Assembly: GCA_018136815.1 (NCBI GenBank)
Contig: CM030937.1
Coordinates: 4,524,226-4,588,225 of the forward strand
Direction: 5' to 3'
Source: Isochrysis galbana
Lineage: Eukaryota > Haptophyta > Isochrysidales > Isochrysidaceae
DNA: 64,000 nt
Below, one piece after another: positions 40,160-49,600 of the stretch. The notes under the pieces were generated by a model. The model saw only the letters and a program-made list of their open reading frames with translations, had not been told where the DNA came from and ran no database searches. Position 1 is the first letter of the stretch. The number at the start of each line of letters is the position of its first letter. A program made the position numbers and the translations under genes.

Positions 40160-40413
40160 ATATGTGGTGCGGGCCGGGCACCGGGCTGGTGACCAAGAAC
40201 GGGCTCGCAGCGCGCCTGGGCTAGGTTCGAATAAGTGGGGCTCTCCGGGGGCCGCCGGGCCTCCGGCGCGGGTCCCCAGCGGTCGCACGCTAGCCGGAAG
40301 ATGCTGTCGTCTACCATGTAGTCGTACGGCGAGGCGAGGCGTGACGCCCTGTCCGCTATGGCGTTTTCGTACGTGCGTATGTACAGGGGTCTGAGTTCGA
40401 TGTCTTGCGAATC
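40160..40413 (-). pseudogene. DIRS-type RNase H, downstream piece
   Basis: On the minus strand the frame starts DSQDIELRPLYIRTYENA and continues IADRASRL, then RLACDRWGP. This is the end of the DIRS-class RNase H region. It continues exactly the frame at 41,486 once the 1,072-bp insertion and one copy of its 9-bp duplication are removed. Past WGP the match fades. No tyrosine recombinase was seen. Confidence 0.65.
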
Positions 40414-41485
40414 TGTTGTATTCCTGCCCATCTGAAGGCTGTGGCATGAATATTCGTGTAAGGTACGCGCTCACAATTACAATTTAACAGTTCCCCGTGT
40501 TGCCACTGACGCACAAGACACACAGATTCGGATTCCCCATGGTCTTAAGTCCAGGTTTGCAGATTTTGATTTTGGTCTCGAAATTTGCGATTCGAATTTT
40601 GTTTTTGTTGTTACTATAATTGTTGGCTCGTTTAATGTAATAAAACGGCATGACTTCGACTTCTCGTTCTGCAGTCGCTCTGCGAGACTCTCTCTCTCTC
40701 TCTCCGTCCTCCTCTCCTCGGCCGACGGCAGGAAGATTCGTCCAAAACATTCTCCGGTCCCAAGATATCTTGTGGGGCCGTTTCACGAGCCCCATCCCTC
40801 TGACCAGCTGACCAGCCCCTCCTCCCCCTGGCTGGCCCCCCCTGATCAGGACCTCCCAGGCAGCTCCAGTCGACCTGCAGGGGCGCGGAGCGCCAGCGAG
40901 GGAGAGGCAGGAGGGGCCAGGGCCATGCCCCAGCCTCATCTGCCCCTTGAGCTGTGCTCCCAGGCCCCTGCGCCCCTGCAGGCCACCTGGGGACCTGAAG
41001 AGGGGAAGAGGGGCCGCAGGCGCGCGCCATGGGCCCCCGCCGCAGGGAAGAGAGGAAGAAGAGGGAAGAGGGAGGGGAGGGGGAGCGGCAACTCTCCCCT
41101 CCGGTGTTTACGTGTTTACGTGTCTTCTCGACCTATTTGGGTAAGAGAAGACGGGGGCGCTAGAGCCAAGAGGGAAGGGCCGCGGCTCGCCGCGGCCACT
41201 CACTCGGGCGAGGGAGATTAGCCCCCCCCCCCCCCCTTGCGTTGTTTTACCCGAAAGGGGTTTTCCCCCAGCGTGGCCTCGAGGAGAGGGTGTGCGGGTG
41301 TGCTGGGGTGCGCAGGGCCAGTGCATGCACTGGGGGGAGGACAAATATCGAGGGGAGGGGGCACTGCCCCCTCTCCCCGGTACCACTCAGACACCTGGCT
41401 CGTCAGGCAAGGCGGGATTCCGGGACTGAAAAGTTGTGTCCAATTAGCTAGTGGGGTTGGCTAGGATATAACATTAATAATTTAA
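40414..41485. mobile_element. 1,072-bp insertion with 9-bp target duplication
   Basis: TTGCGAATC occurs at 40,405-40,413 and 41,486-41,494, flanking this segment. The DIRS RNase H frame becomes continuous (LWYLLDSQDIELRPLYIR) when it is removed, which proves a discrete insertion. The ends show no clear inverted repeat (TGTTGTATTCC; ...ATTAATAATTTAA). The interior (40,780-41,090) is related to element A. A 9-bp duplication fits Mutator-type elements, but an A/T-rich right end also fits a retroposon. No transposase frame. Confidence 0.85.
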
Positions 41486-41770
41486 TTGCGAATCGAGCAG
41501 GTACCAGAGCTTCTTGAGCTCGGACATGAGGAGCTGAAATGCTGAGATCTGGAGACCATGTTGGTGAGAATGAAGACAACCGCTTGGTTGTCCTCCCTCA
41601 ACAGCACGCGGCGCCCCGCGAGCTGAGGCTGAGGCAAGAAGTGTTGGACCGCGCGGTGTACCGCCGCGACCAGCTCTTTTATCTTTTACCGTGATGTGCC
41701 ACGAGAACTCGCCCTCCGTCCAAAACCAAAACGCCCGTCCGTGCCGCTCCCCTCGCCCATCCCCACAGAA
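41486..41770 (-). pseudogene. DIRS-type RNase H, upstream piece with frameshifts
   Basis: Reading the minus strand: TDGRFGFWTEGEFSWHIT, then a shift to KELVAAVHRAVQHFLPQ and LLREDNQAVVFILTNMVSRS, then a second shift to FQLLMSELKKLWYLLDSQ. The DNQAV motif and the closing LxELKxLWYLLD are diagnostic of DIRS/Ngaro-class retrotransposons. At least two frameshifts and the 1,072-bp insertion make it a pseudogene. Confidence 0.75.
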
Positions 41771-42661
41771 GAATCAGAGTCAGATGGGGAGGAGAGGGGG
41801 GAGTCGTTGCGCTCCCTCGTTGCCCCCCGACGCAGGCTGCCGCCGCGCGGCGCCGACACTCGTCGGTCCCGGCGGCTCGCGTCGCGGGGAGAGTAGGGAA
41901 GGGTAGTTGAGGCCGGCTTTGCTGAGGGAGTGCCGAGTGCCGAGCTGTGCTCTCTCCTTGTATCTTGTATGTGCCGGGAGGAGAGCCTGTCCAACACTGC
42001 ATCCAACCAGGCATCTGGGTCCTCCACCGGGGCGGGGAGAGCTCCTCCCGCGGGCTCGGGGGGGGGATGGGGGAGTCCGACTCGGAGGCGCCAGAGCCCT
42101 CTTCACCCTCTCTCTCATCTCTCACTGGTCACTGGGCGGACCAGACCCCACCCCCACCCGGTCATCCTGCTCACCCTACACATCTTCAGGTGGAGGGACA
42201 GAAGTGGGAGAGGTGGCCTTGCGGCGAGCTACTCGAGCTGCCGAGCCACCACTCGGCACTCGGCATTACGCAGCCGGGGCGGCGCCGGCGCTTGAGAGGC
42301 GCTGGCGGTGTGGCCGTGCGCGGCCTACTCTCCGTCGGAGAGGGCTCAATCGTTGGCAAGAGGCCCCGCGGAGCGGAGGCCGGGGCGCCAGGCGCCAGCG
42401 AGAGAGCGAAAGCCGAGAGAGAAGTCTAGAGCTCCGGAGCGCTACGAACGGGGGTTTACTTTTAAACCTTACATTTCTGTTGCCCGGCTCTGTCTGTATT
42501 TCTGTTGCCCGGCTCTGTATTTCCCATCTAAGGGGGCGACAAGCAGCGGACGGCGGTGTTCACCGACTCCCGCACCTAGTACTAGTAAAATATTTGCCTC
42601 CGGAGTCGCAGGCGGCGGCGGCCGGGCTCGACTGACCACCTCGCAGTCTGTCCTCGTGTGA
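41771..42661. other. Probable upstream part of the DIRS relic, plus repeats
   Basis: A minus-strand frame 41,686-42,027 (MEDPDAWLDAVLDRLSS) joins the DIRS piece and may be its degenerate gag/RT side. At 42,404-42,475 lies a segment repeated at 7,505-7,565. 42,473-42,521 is a tandem pair of TTTCTGTTGCCCGGCTCTGT. 42,560-42,661 is probably intron or 5' region of the next gene. Confidence 0.4.
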
Positions 42662-43705
42662 CGCTGTGCACCCACGGAGCTCTCGGCGATCTATCTGGTC
42701 TTCAGCGGCAGTAATGTCAGCTCCGCCATCTACTCCGCACTCGTCGCGCGTATCCACAACCCGCTGACGCCGATCGTGCTCCTCACGGACCGCGCACATC
42801 AGCGACGAGTTGAGGCAGCTGGCCTCCACTTCGCAGAGCTCGATACACTGCGTCAGAAGTATACGGCGCTCACTGAAGGCTATCGACAGCTCACGCCGAC
42901 GAACATCACCGGTGGTGGTCGCGAGTACGCGAACTTCTGCTGGCTCCGATGGCGATGGCTGTCAGCAGAGCTCGACCGCAAGCAGATATCGAATGATGCA
43001 ATGATAGGAACAATAGAGACGGATCTGCTCGTCTATGAGACGGTAGGCGATCGGCTGTCTGAGATGCGGGTCCTACATCCCGGGGCAGACGGTTTCGTCC
43101 TCATCAATGGTGCGTACGTTGTGGCCATACGTCGCGCATTTGCTGCTTTCTCTCGCTTTCAACGTTGGATTGTTCGTGGTGTGGACATCTCTGCCATTCC
43201 CCGAGATGGCTATGCCCTGCGTCTGGCCTCTAGTGAACGAGGCAACATCACGTTGGCACGCGATGCCTTGCTACGCTTCGGTGAGGTGATCGTACCCTTC
43301 CATGGTCCCAAGCGCACCTCTCATTGGATGGATCCCGTGCGCTTGAACAATGGTTCCAGCGTCCTAGTGCGCTTCAACGATATGAACGCCTTCAATGCGC
43401 ACAGGATTCTATCCCGCTCTTCACATTTACCGGAGCCGATGCGTGCGTCGTGGCATGCGGGCTTTCACCGATCCTCGTGCATCGAGGTGAATCAGATGTT
43501 CAAGTTCGAGATCCTCAGCTGGACAAGATCAGTTCCTTTTGTGAAAGAAATCACGAATGGGTGCTTGGGAAAGGCGTGCTTTCTGCATATGCAAGGTCCG
43601 CGAGCCAAGGCATCCTACTTTGCCGAGGCAGTCGATCGTAGCCTCACATGGATGCCAAACTTATCCCCTCGAATCCTAGATCACCGTAACCTGTCATGTT
43701 CATGA
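42662..43705 (+). CDS. Glycosyltransferase-like (nucleotide-diphospho-sugar transferase) protein
   Basis: The frame is open from 42,662 after a TGA, with no ATG until inside the domain, so a 5' exon is likely. It begins LSAIYLVFSGSNVSSAIYS, then ARIHNPLTPIVLLTD, a Rossmann-type strand-turn used by GT-A glycosyltransferases. NFCWLRWRWLSAEL and IETDLLVYETVG follow; the ETDLLVYE stretch corresponds to the DxD metal-binding region. Further on: HPGADGFVLINGAYVVAIRR. The C-terminal half (DMNAFNAHRI, GPRAKASYFAEAVDRSL) is family-specific. About 348 residues are visible. Substrate unknown; a Golgi or wall-glycan role is inferred. Start and first exon unresolved. Confidence 0.55.
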   Translation, partial: RCAPTELSAIYLVFSGSNVSSAIYSALVARIHNPLTPIVLLTDRAHQRRVEAAGLHFAELDTLRQKYTALTEGYRQLTPTNITGGGREYANFCWLRWRWLSAELDRKQISNDAMIGTIETDLLVYETVGDRLSEMRVLHPGADGFVLINGAYVVAIRRAFAAFSRFQRWIVRGVDISAIPRDGYALRLASSERGNITLARDALLRFGEVIVPFHGPKRTSHWMDPVRLNNGSSVLVRFNDMNAFNAHRILSRSSHLPEPMRASWHAGFHRSSCIEVNQMFKFEILSWTRSVPFVKEITNGCLGKACFLHMQGPRAKASYFAEAVDRSLTWMPNLSPRILDHRNLSCS

Positions 43706-44494
43706 AAGTGGGCTCTAGGGAAGCTCATGCAACTTGACACGCGTGAGATGTGTTAAAATTTCTATGCAAACGACGGCAATGAAATCGGGCTGATGCAAAG
43801 GGTCGTCACCAACGGCATCGGGCAACACAGCTCGCGTGCAACGACTGATACAACTGACTTAAATACATCTTTCCCGTGTTTGATTATTTGCATAGGGAGT
43901 ATATGCTTTCATTCAAGTTGGTCGAGGGTGGCGGGGGGCTCTCTCAATGCGTTTCGGGTGTAAGCTGTGAAAGGCGCATGACATCGAAAACCCCGGGGTA
44001 CTACGTACTACCCGGGACGGGGGAAATATGGCACCCCCGCTGTCCGTTGCCTCCCCTCACCTCTTTTGGGTGTCAGAGCAAGGCTGATCTCACCCTTGGA
44101 GATTGCCTGCAAGGGCAAGGGCGCGCCGGTAGCTGACACGGAACGCGGTTCTTGCGGGGAGCTCATGGAGCTTTCCTCGGGAGTGACTACGGGCATGGCG
44201 ATCGATGCACGACGCACGGAGGGCGCGGAAATGCGGAAGGAGGCTTGTGGCTTGTGGGGGGTGGTGGCAGGCGACTGGCGACTGGGGGTGGCTCAGGCGC
44301 GTGCTTGACTTGTATTGGGCGCTAGAAGAAGCGCTGGAGACGCGGCCTCTGACGGTGCGAGAACAGCGCAGCTCTAGAGGGCCATAACGATGGAAAAGCT
44401 TACGTTTGTCGCCTCACGTCATTTTTTCTCACACTGTAATCACACCAACGTTACATACGAAAACGCTAAAGTCGCGTTCCGTCAAAAGAGGACC
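43706..44494. other. No recognisable gene
   Basis: Sequence 3' of the glycosyltransferase-like gene. Short frames without family signature. Confidence 0.35.
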
Positions 44495-44859
44495 AGGTGG
44501 TTTTTCAACATATCTGTTTTCTTTTTTAGTTATTAACAACAGGCATCGAGCGCATGGGCCGATTGAAGCATTTTGCGCTCAATCAGCGTGGCCCATGGCC
44601 GATGTCGAGGAGGTCGGGTTGGATAACCCCCAAACCTCGTCTGTCCGAAGCTCCCTTTTGCGTCAACACTCATACATCCTCATCGATTTTGTGAGCCTGC
44701 CTTCCCGAGTGGTACCCTCTGAAATCTGAGTGGATGCCTGCCCGGAGGGTGAGCGAGGAGGGAGGAGGGAGACAGCCAGTAGGAGCCTTCTCACTCTGGT
44801 AGGCCGATGAGAGGGGAGAACCCCTCCGGGGAGCGGGAGAGAGAGAGATATCCGAAGAC
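44495..44859. repeat. Shared CAACATATCTGTTTTC motif and unassigned DNA
   Basis: 44,497-44,543 repeats the motif at 11,240-11,285. The rest is unassigned. Confidence 0.45.
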
Positions 44860-45250
44860 CAGACCAGCCGTTTACGTTAATGTTCTCGTCATATACGGTA
44901 ATAATCAACCGGTCCCACGGGGGGTTCCGCCCGTCCTCCGCGCCCCGAGTTCCCCCGCGAAAAGAGTGAACGCACGGCGTGCACCTTCCTGGAAGTTGCT
45001 ATGCGCACGCACGGCGCCCCCGCGGGGGGGGCGCCGGTGCACATCGCGCCGTGCCCACGCACGGCGTGCACATGTGATTGCAAGTCATCACAGGCGCTGC
45101 GTAACGAAACATCTCGTATATGGCCAGTTTACGTAGTTGTGGGCCGCAGGGCTACACGTATGGAACGGGTGGATAGCGCACGCACGGCGTATCCGCGGGG
45201 GGACCGATGCACATCGCGCCGTGCCCATGCACGGCGTGCACCGATGTGAT
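44860..45250. repeat. GTGCACGCC repeat family, inverted block
   Basis: Reverse-strand relative of 11,310-11,760, with CACGGCGTGCACC, CGCGGGGGG and GAAACATCTCGTATA words. It ends where the 115-bp repeat begins. Confidence 0.65.
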
Positions 45251-45268
45251 TAGCGAAGAAGCTTTGAC

Positions 45269-45383
45269 GGCGTCTCTCTCTTATAATTTTAACAAGATCT
45301 AATGTTAAACAACTACAATACAACTGTGGACATTTGATCGCTCAATTCGACTGATTTCCCACTATTGACGGAACGACACCTTA
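45269..45383. repeat. 115-bp dispersed repeat, copy 2
   Basis: Near-identical to 13,713-13,829 in the same orientation. Left and right neighbours differ between copies, so the repeat boundaries are GGCGTCTCT and CGACACCT. Confidence 0.75.
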
Positions 45384-45601
45384 TGCGGGCGCCCCCTCAC
45401 GTCCAACTTTCGCGAAAGTTACTGGACGCCCTTGCGAAGCGGCAAGACGCTCTCGAAGAGAATGTGAAGCTTCAAACTCATATGACAAATCAATTGTCAC
45501 ACCGCATCAATACACTAGCTAACGTCACACTGAGCTTGGTCAATCCGATGCCTCAAAACTATAATGAGCGTATGTTACTCCGTCAGCTGTCAGGTCGTTA
45601 A
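45384..45601 (+). CDS. Short helical frame next to the 115-bp repeat, unknown
   Basis: About 72 codons from ATG 45,383 (MRAPPHVQLSRKLLDAL), amphipathic and coiled-coil-like (ALAKRQDALEENVKLQ), lower in GC than surroundings. It begins at the exact repeat boundary. Whether the repeat supplies a start or promoter is unknown. No family recognised. Confidence 0.3.
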
Positions 45602-45602
45602 A

Positions 45603-46198
45603 TCAGAAATCCCTAGATAGTACCGGGAGGTGATGGCGATTGAAACGCTTTTCCATGTGTAGGTGATTGAAGGCTTTTCCATGCGGTGGGGGTGATGGCG
45701 ATTGAACGCGTTTCCCACGTGTAGGCTGATGGTGATTGAACGCTTTTCTATGCTGTGGGTGATGGTGATTGAGCGCTTTTCTATGCTGTGGGTGATGGTG
45801 ATTGAGCGCTTCTCGCCTTTCGGGTATACGAATAGTCTGTCTTTGGCCATCTGTGCTCTGTGCCGTCGTTCTGTTCCGCTCCGGGGTGTATCTTGCCACG
45901 GCTTCTATGGTTTGGAAGATCTGGCGTGTGAAGGGGCCTCTGCCATAAGGCATGCCCAATGGAGTGTTGGTTGTGCTCGCCTGCAGCATGCTATCCCCCA
46001 TGGGGGGGGGGGGCAGCATGGCTGCTGTGGGTGGTGTGGCCGGGGCCGCGGGCCGTGCGGCGCGACCGAGGTCGCACGCACCTGCGCGGCCTGTGAGGGC
46101 GGGCGCGGCCGCGTCGCTAGCGACTGGTCCATGGGGGCAGGGCGTCTGCCCTCGGCTGGGGGCCCGGAGGAGAGGGGAGTCGCGCCGGCGCGCTCCAT
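45603..46198 (-). pseudogene. Rearranged LINE remnant: ORF1 start joined to ORF2 C-terminal part
   Basis: Starts at ATG 46,198 (MERAGATPLSSGPPAEG), preceded directly by the shared leader. The first ~60 residues match the 60.46-kb copy. About 300 bp downstream the sequence encodes ARYTPERNRTTA and DRLFVYPKGE, matching ARFTPGLERSREE and DNLFIYPKGD of the 12.3-kb ORF2. The intervening ORF1 tail and reverse transcriptase are missing, and the frame shifts between the pieces. It then runs into a 33-bp minisatellite. It links the MERA-type ORF1 and the zf-RVT ORF2 to one family. Confidence 0.6.
45626..45812. repeat. 33-bp minisatellite
   Basis: About six units of GATGGTGATTGA, GCGCTTTTCTAT, GCTGTGGGT (33 bp). 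On the minus strand each unit encodes an 11-residue HHHPQHRKALN-type repeat in frame with the LINE remnant. Confidence 0.8.
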
Positions 46199-46200
46199 CG

Positions 46201-46222
46201 CAACCAAGTATAAACTTAGTTG
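46201..46222 (-). repeat. Shared leader motif, copy 5
   Basis: On the minus strand AACTAAGTTTATACTTGGTT followed by GCGATGGAGCGCGCC, i.e. it ends 3 nt before the ORF1 ATG. Confidence 0.8.
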
Positions 46223-46728
46223 GTTCGTAGAAAGAAGAAGCAGTTGCCGGTGCGGATAGGGGTTGGGGCTCGAGAATCCTTGGGAGGTGGAAAATAGTAG
46301 ATAAAAGAGTTAGTGTTAGTGAGACCTAACGCCCCCAAGCTACTAGGCTAGCGCCCAAAGACTGCGTGCGTATGCGCTTGCGCCCGATTGCACGGAAGTT
46401 CAGTTTGCATTGAGCGGCTCACACACTCTCCCGTATCGGAGGGAACACGGGGTGGGGCGCGTCGTGTGTGCGTGCGAGAATTTCATGAAATCAACACGGT
46501 TCCGATGGTAATTGAAGAGCGTGCATCTCAACATTACCACTAGCAATGTGGAGGTTCATCAGAAGCGCTCGAGGCATAGGACCGAATCTTGGCCATTACA
46601 CCCAAGCGACTTCTCCATATGGGTGGATTTTCGTCTGGGCGCGACGATGGCTGGCATGCAAACGTGTCAGGCTTGACTCAAAAGGTAATGCCGCAATTTG
46701 TAAGCATAGCGAATCAAAGCCCAACCGG
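46223..46728. other. 3' flank of the histidine kinase gene
   Basis: Intergenic sequence; no gene or known repeat recognised. Confidence 0.35.
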
Positions 46729-49032
46729 TCACACTAATTGAGCAATATTGCCCCAATAGTAGGAATCGAGGGAGTTGGCCGATGAGGCTACTTGCATAAC
46801 GAGACTCTTCAGCCTTGCCAGCGAGACGGGCTTCTCCAGAACGTGGTTGAAAAGCTCGTCGATGCGCGGGTCTTCGGCATAGACTTGCTGGCGCGACAGG
46901 CCGGTGAGAAGAACGAGGCACACGCGTGCCATCTCGCTGCGTCTTTGCCGACCTCGCAAGTACTCTGCAACATCAAAGGCAGACGTGTGGCCTGGCTTCA
47001 TATGATGGTCGATCATCACGAGATCGAACTGGTTTGTCGAACACTCGGCTTCACGCTCGGTGATCAGACGCTTAGCGTCTTCACCCGAGGAGGCCGCAAC
47101 AACTTCACCAACCTTCAGACGATTCTTCAGGGTGGACTGCATCAGCTTTAGAATGACGGGCGAGTTATCGGCAATCAGCACACGCATGCTGGACAAGTCA
47201 GCCGGTGGCTTGCGGGGTTCCGTGGACAGCAGTGCGCTCGTCTCGCCGTCTGAATCCTCGTCACCAGCCCTCGGAAGAGCCGGCGTGTTGGAGTCAGTGA
47301 GGTTCGGAAGCTCGATGGCCTGCGGACGCGGAACGGTAGAGCCATTTGTCGTCGCACGCAAAGAGCTCTCAGCCGATGCCAATGGCACTGTGAACCATAC
47401 GGTAGCACCGCCATGCACGTTCCTGGAAATGCCACAAACGCCGCCCAAGATGGCGGCCTTTGTGGCAACAGACGAGAGACCGAGCCCAGTGCCTCCGCGC
47501 GTGCCCTCCACCTGGGCGAACGGGCGGAAGAGCTTCTTTGCAGACAATTCGCGAATCCCCGGGCCGGTGTCTTCCACCGCAAAGACGACCTCAACAGGTG
47601 CGCGCTCCTTGAGGCCAGCAAAAATGGGCTCGGAACCGATGCCTGCTTCGTCTTGGCTTCGCGCCCAGCAGTCAACCGCAACGTGCCCTGACTCAGTGAA
47701 CTTGACCGCATTTCCGATGAGGTTGAGGAACATGTCGAGCAGCCAGTCTGGGTCGGCGACCACGATGACGTCGTTGGTTGATGGCAGAGCACCAGGGCGC
47801 ACATTTGACTTCGCAACCACGTTACCGACGCTGTGAATCTTCACAAGCTGCTTCAAGACCGGCATGATTGACCTGTCCACAAAGCTCTGGACGTGTACAC
47901 GCTGCAGTCTAGGGATTGCCGGCGCGGGCCTTGATTCCTCTTGGCCGACTTCGTTTGCAACGTGGTTGAGAATGGTCTTGCGTAGTTGTGCGATAGCATG
48001 CAGTGAGACGTCAACGGCCTCCGAGGTTTCGCTCCCAGCACTGGTACCTATGCTTGTGGACGAACACTCGGCCTGCAACTCGTCATGGCCCGAGCCAGGC
48101 GAGGAGGGCTGATTGGAGAGCCGCATTGCGTCAAACGCCAACACGAGGGCATTTAGGGGAGTGCCGATGTCATGCGCAATCGTAGCGAGCGTGAGAGAAC
48201 GCGTCTGTGCTACCTTCTTCTCCATGCGCATACCACGATACTGCTCGAGAGGTAGACGAGCGACAAAGTATACCAAGGTGATGGATGTGGCGCCCATGAG
48301 AGCATTGAAGCCAATTGCCGTGTAGATCCCTCCAGCACTGGCAAATATGACGAGGCCGAGAGCTGCAACGAGCCCTGTCGGGAAGACAACGATGCCCGGT
48401 CCCTGGACCAGTGATAGCAACGGTCCATATGTGAACAGCGTCGAGGAGGTGTATGAGACCACCTCCCAATTGTAGATGAAGTGCCAGATCAGGCCCTGGT
48501 TTGTTCCAATGTCTCCTCGCCTTCCGAGGTTTGCATTCCTCAAGTCCATACCAGTGTATGCCAGAGCAACAAAGCGGATGATGAGTGAGGGCCAAACCAT
48601 GATCGCGAAAATCGTCATCTGCGTACGATAGCTTGTCTTCCTCGGGTCGAGCTCGATAATGCGAGACGAGGGCGCATGTCCCTCACGGCGGGCCTCACTT
48701 GCCTTGTCACCCGCCTTGCCTTCCCGTCGTCGTGCCCTCGCCCAGATGCGCAGGATGACAAAGCAGTAGACGACGATGCCGAAATCAAACGCGGCGATCA
48801 CAATGGAGAATATTCCTTTCCGGCCGCCGATGATCGTGTTGAACTGTTTCTTGTCGGAGATGTTTCCAATCACCGCCATGACAGCGTAGTACATCGAGAA
48901 GACCAGCTTGATGAGGAGCATACCGATCATGTTGCGCGGCGTCCAGATGGTGCGTGTGTACTCGGCCTGTGTGCGCCGGTCACTGAAGCGCAGCCATCTT
49001 GAGATGTGCAGGCTGTCGGTCTCGGTGGTCAT
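46729..49032 (-). CDS. Membrane hybrid histidine kinase with receiver domain
   Basis: A 767-residue sensor kinase from ATG 49,032, intronless. Five or six membrane segments occupy residues ~36-260 with no PAS or extracellular ligand domain. The dimerisation/phosphoacceptor helix has IAHDIGTPLNAL (His287). The ATPase domain has the N box (NLIGNAVKFT, Asn437/441), G1 (EDTGPGI, Asp488), F box (FRPFAQ) and G2 (GGTGLGLS). The C-terminal receiver (617-750) has the acidic pair near Asp622, phosphoacceptor Asp675 in LVMIDHHM, Thr710 and Lys734 in LEKPV. All catalytic residues are present, so it should be active: autophosphorylation at His287 and transfer to Asp675, with an HPt protein elsewhere as partner. 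The input signal is unknown. The DHHM receiver sequence deviates from the common DxxMP. A C-rich (plus-strand G-rich) tract lies just upstream of the start. Confidence 0.93.
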   Translation of the reverse strand: MTTETDSLHISRWLRFSDRRTQAEYTRTIWTPRNMIGMLLIKLVFSMYYAVMAVIGNISDKKQFNTIIGGRKGIFSIVIAAFDFGIVVYCFVILRIWARARRREGKAGDKASEARREGHAPSSRIIELDPRKTSYRTQMTIFAIMVWPSLIIRFVALAYTGMDLRNANLGRRGDIGTNQGLIWHFIYNWEVVSYTSSTLFTYGPLLSLVQGPGIVVFPTGLVAALGLVIFASAGGIYTAIGFNALMGATSITLVYFVARLPLEQYRGMRMEKKVAQTRSLTLATIAHDIGTPLNALVLAFDAMRLSNQPSSPGSGHDELQAECSSTSIGTSAGSETSEAVDVSLHAIAQLRKTILNHVANEVGQEESRPAPAIPRLQRVHVQSFVDRSIMPVLKQLVKIHSVGNVVAKSNVRPGALPSTNDVIVVADPDWLLDMFLNLIGNAVKFTESGHVAVDCWARSQDEAGIGSEPIFAGLKERAPVEVVFAVEDTGPGIRELSAKKLFRPFAQVEGTRGGTGLGLSSVATKAAILGGVCGISRNVHGGATVWFTVPLASAESSLRATTNGSTVPRPQAIELPNLTDSNTPALPRAGDEDSDGETSALLSTEPRKPPADLSSMRVLIADNSPVILKLMQSTLKNRLKVGEVVAASSGEDAKRLITEREAECSTNQFDLVMIDHHMKPGHTSAFDVAEYLRGRQRRSEMARVCLVLLTGLSRQQVYAEDPRIDELFNHVLEKPVSLARLKSLVMQVASSANSLDSYYWGNIAQLV

Positions 49033-49600
49033 GAGCTGCGGTGCGGGGGTGGAGGCAGGGGGCGAGGGGGGTGGGGGGGCGGAGGGGGGAAGGGGGGGGG
49101 AGGGGGGAGGGGGGCGAGGAGCTCATCTCTCAGCGATTATCTCGCCGGGCTCCCTTGTGTGGGACACGGTTGGGGTCGGGGAGAGTGTGGTACATGATCT
49201 TCAACCGATTGGGAGAGAAGTCGGCGGTCAGACGTCGGCGACGGGGGCGCGCGGCGGGCGCCCGAACCTCGAGAGGGGAGCGGTGGCGGGAAACCTCGAG
49301 CTGGGAGCGGCGGCGGGGGGGGAAGCTCGTGCTGGCGAGGGGACGAGCCGCCCCTCTCTCTCACCAGGGCGAGAAGACCCAGAATCACCAGGAAACCAAG
49401 TCCGCGCCCAAATCTTACTATCTTGCCCTGCTTGTCGATCCGCGAATCTAATAACAAGACCTGGCGAACGCTTGCGTTCCGCCGAAAGTGGGACGGGCTG
49501 GGTTGAGCCATCGAACGTCCATGGTCCATGAATGTTACTGGTCACTGGTCACCAGGGCTTGTAACAATTACGGCCCGCCCGGCCTAAGAGCGAGGAAAAC
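49033..49600. other. Upstream region of the kinase gene with G-rich tract
   Basis: 49,045-49,120 on the plus strand consists largely of G-runs of 3-9 separated by one or two bases, with strong G-quadruplex potential, immediately upstream of the kinase ATG. The rest shows no gene. Confidence 0.5.
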
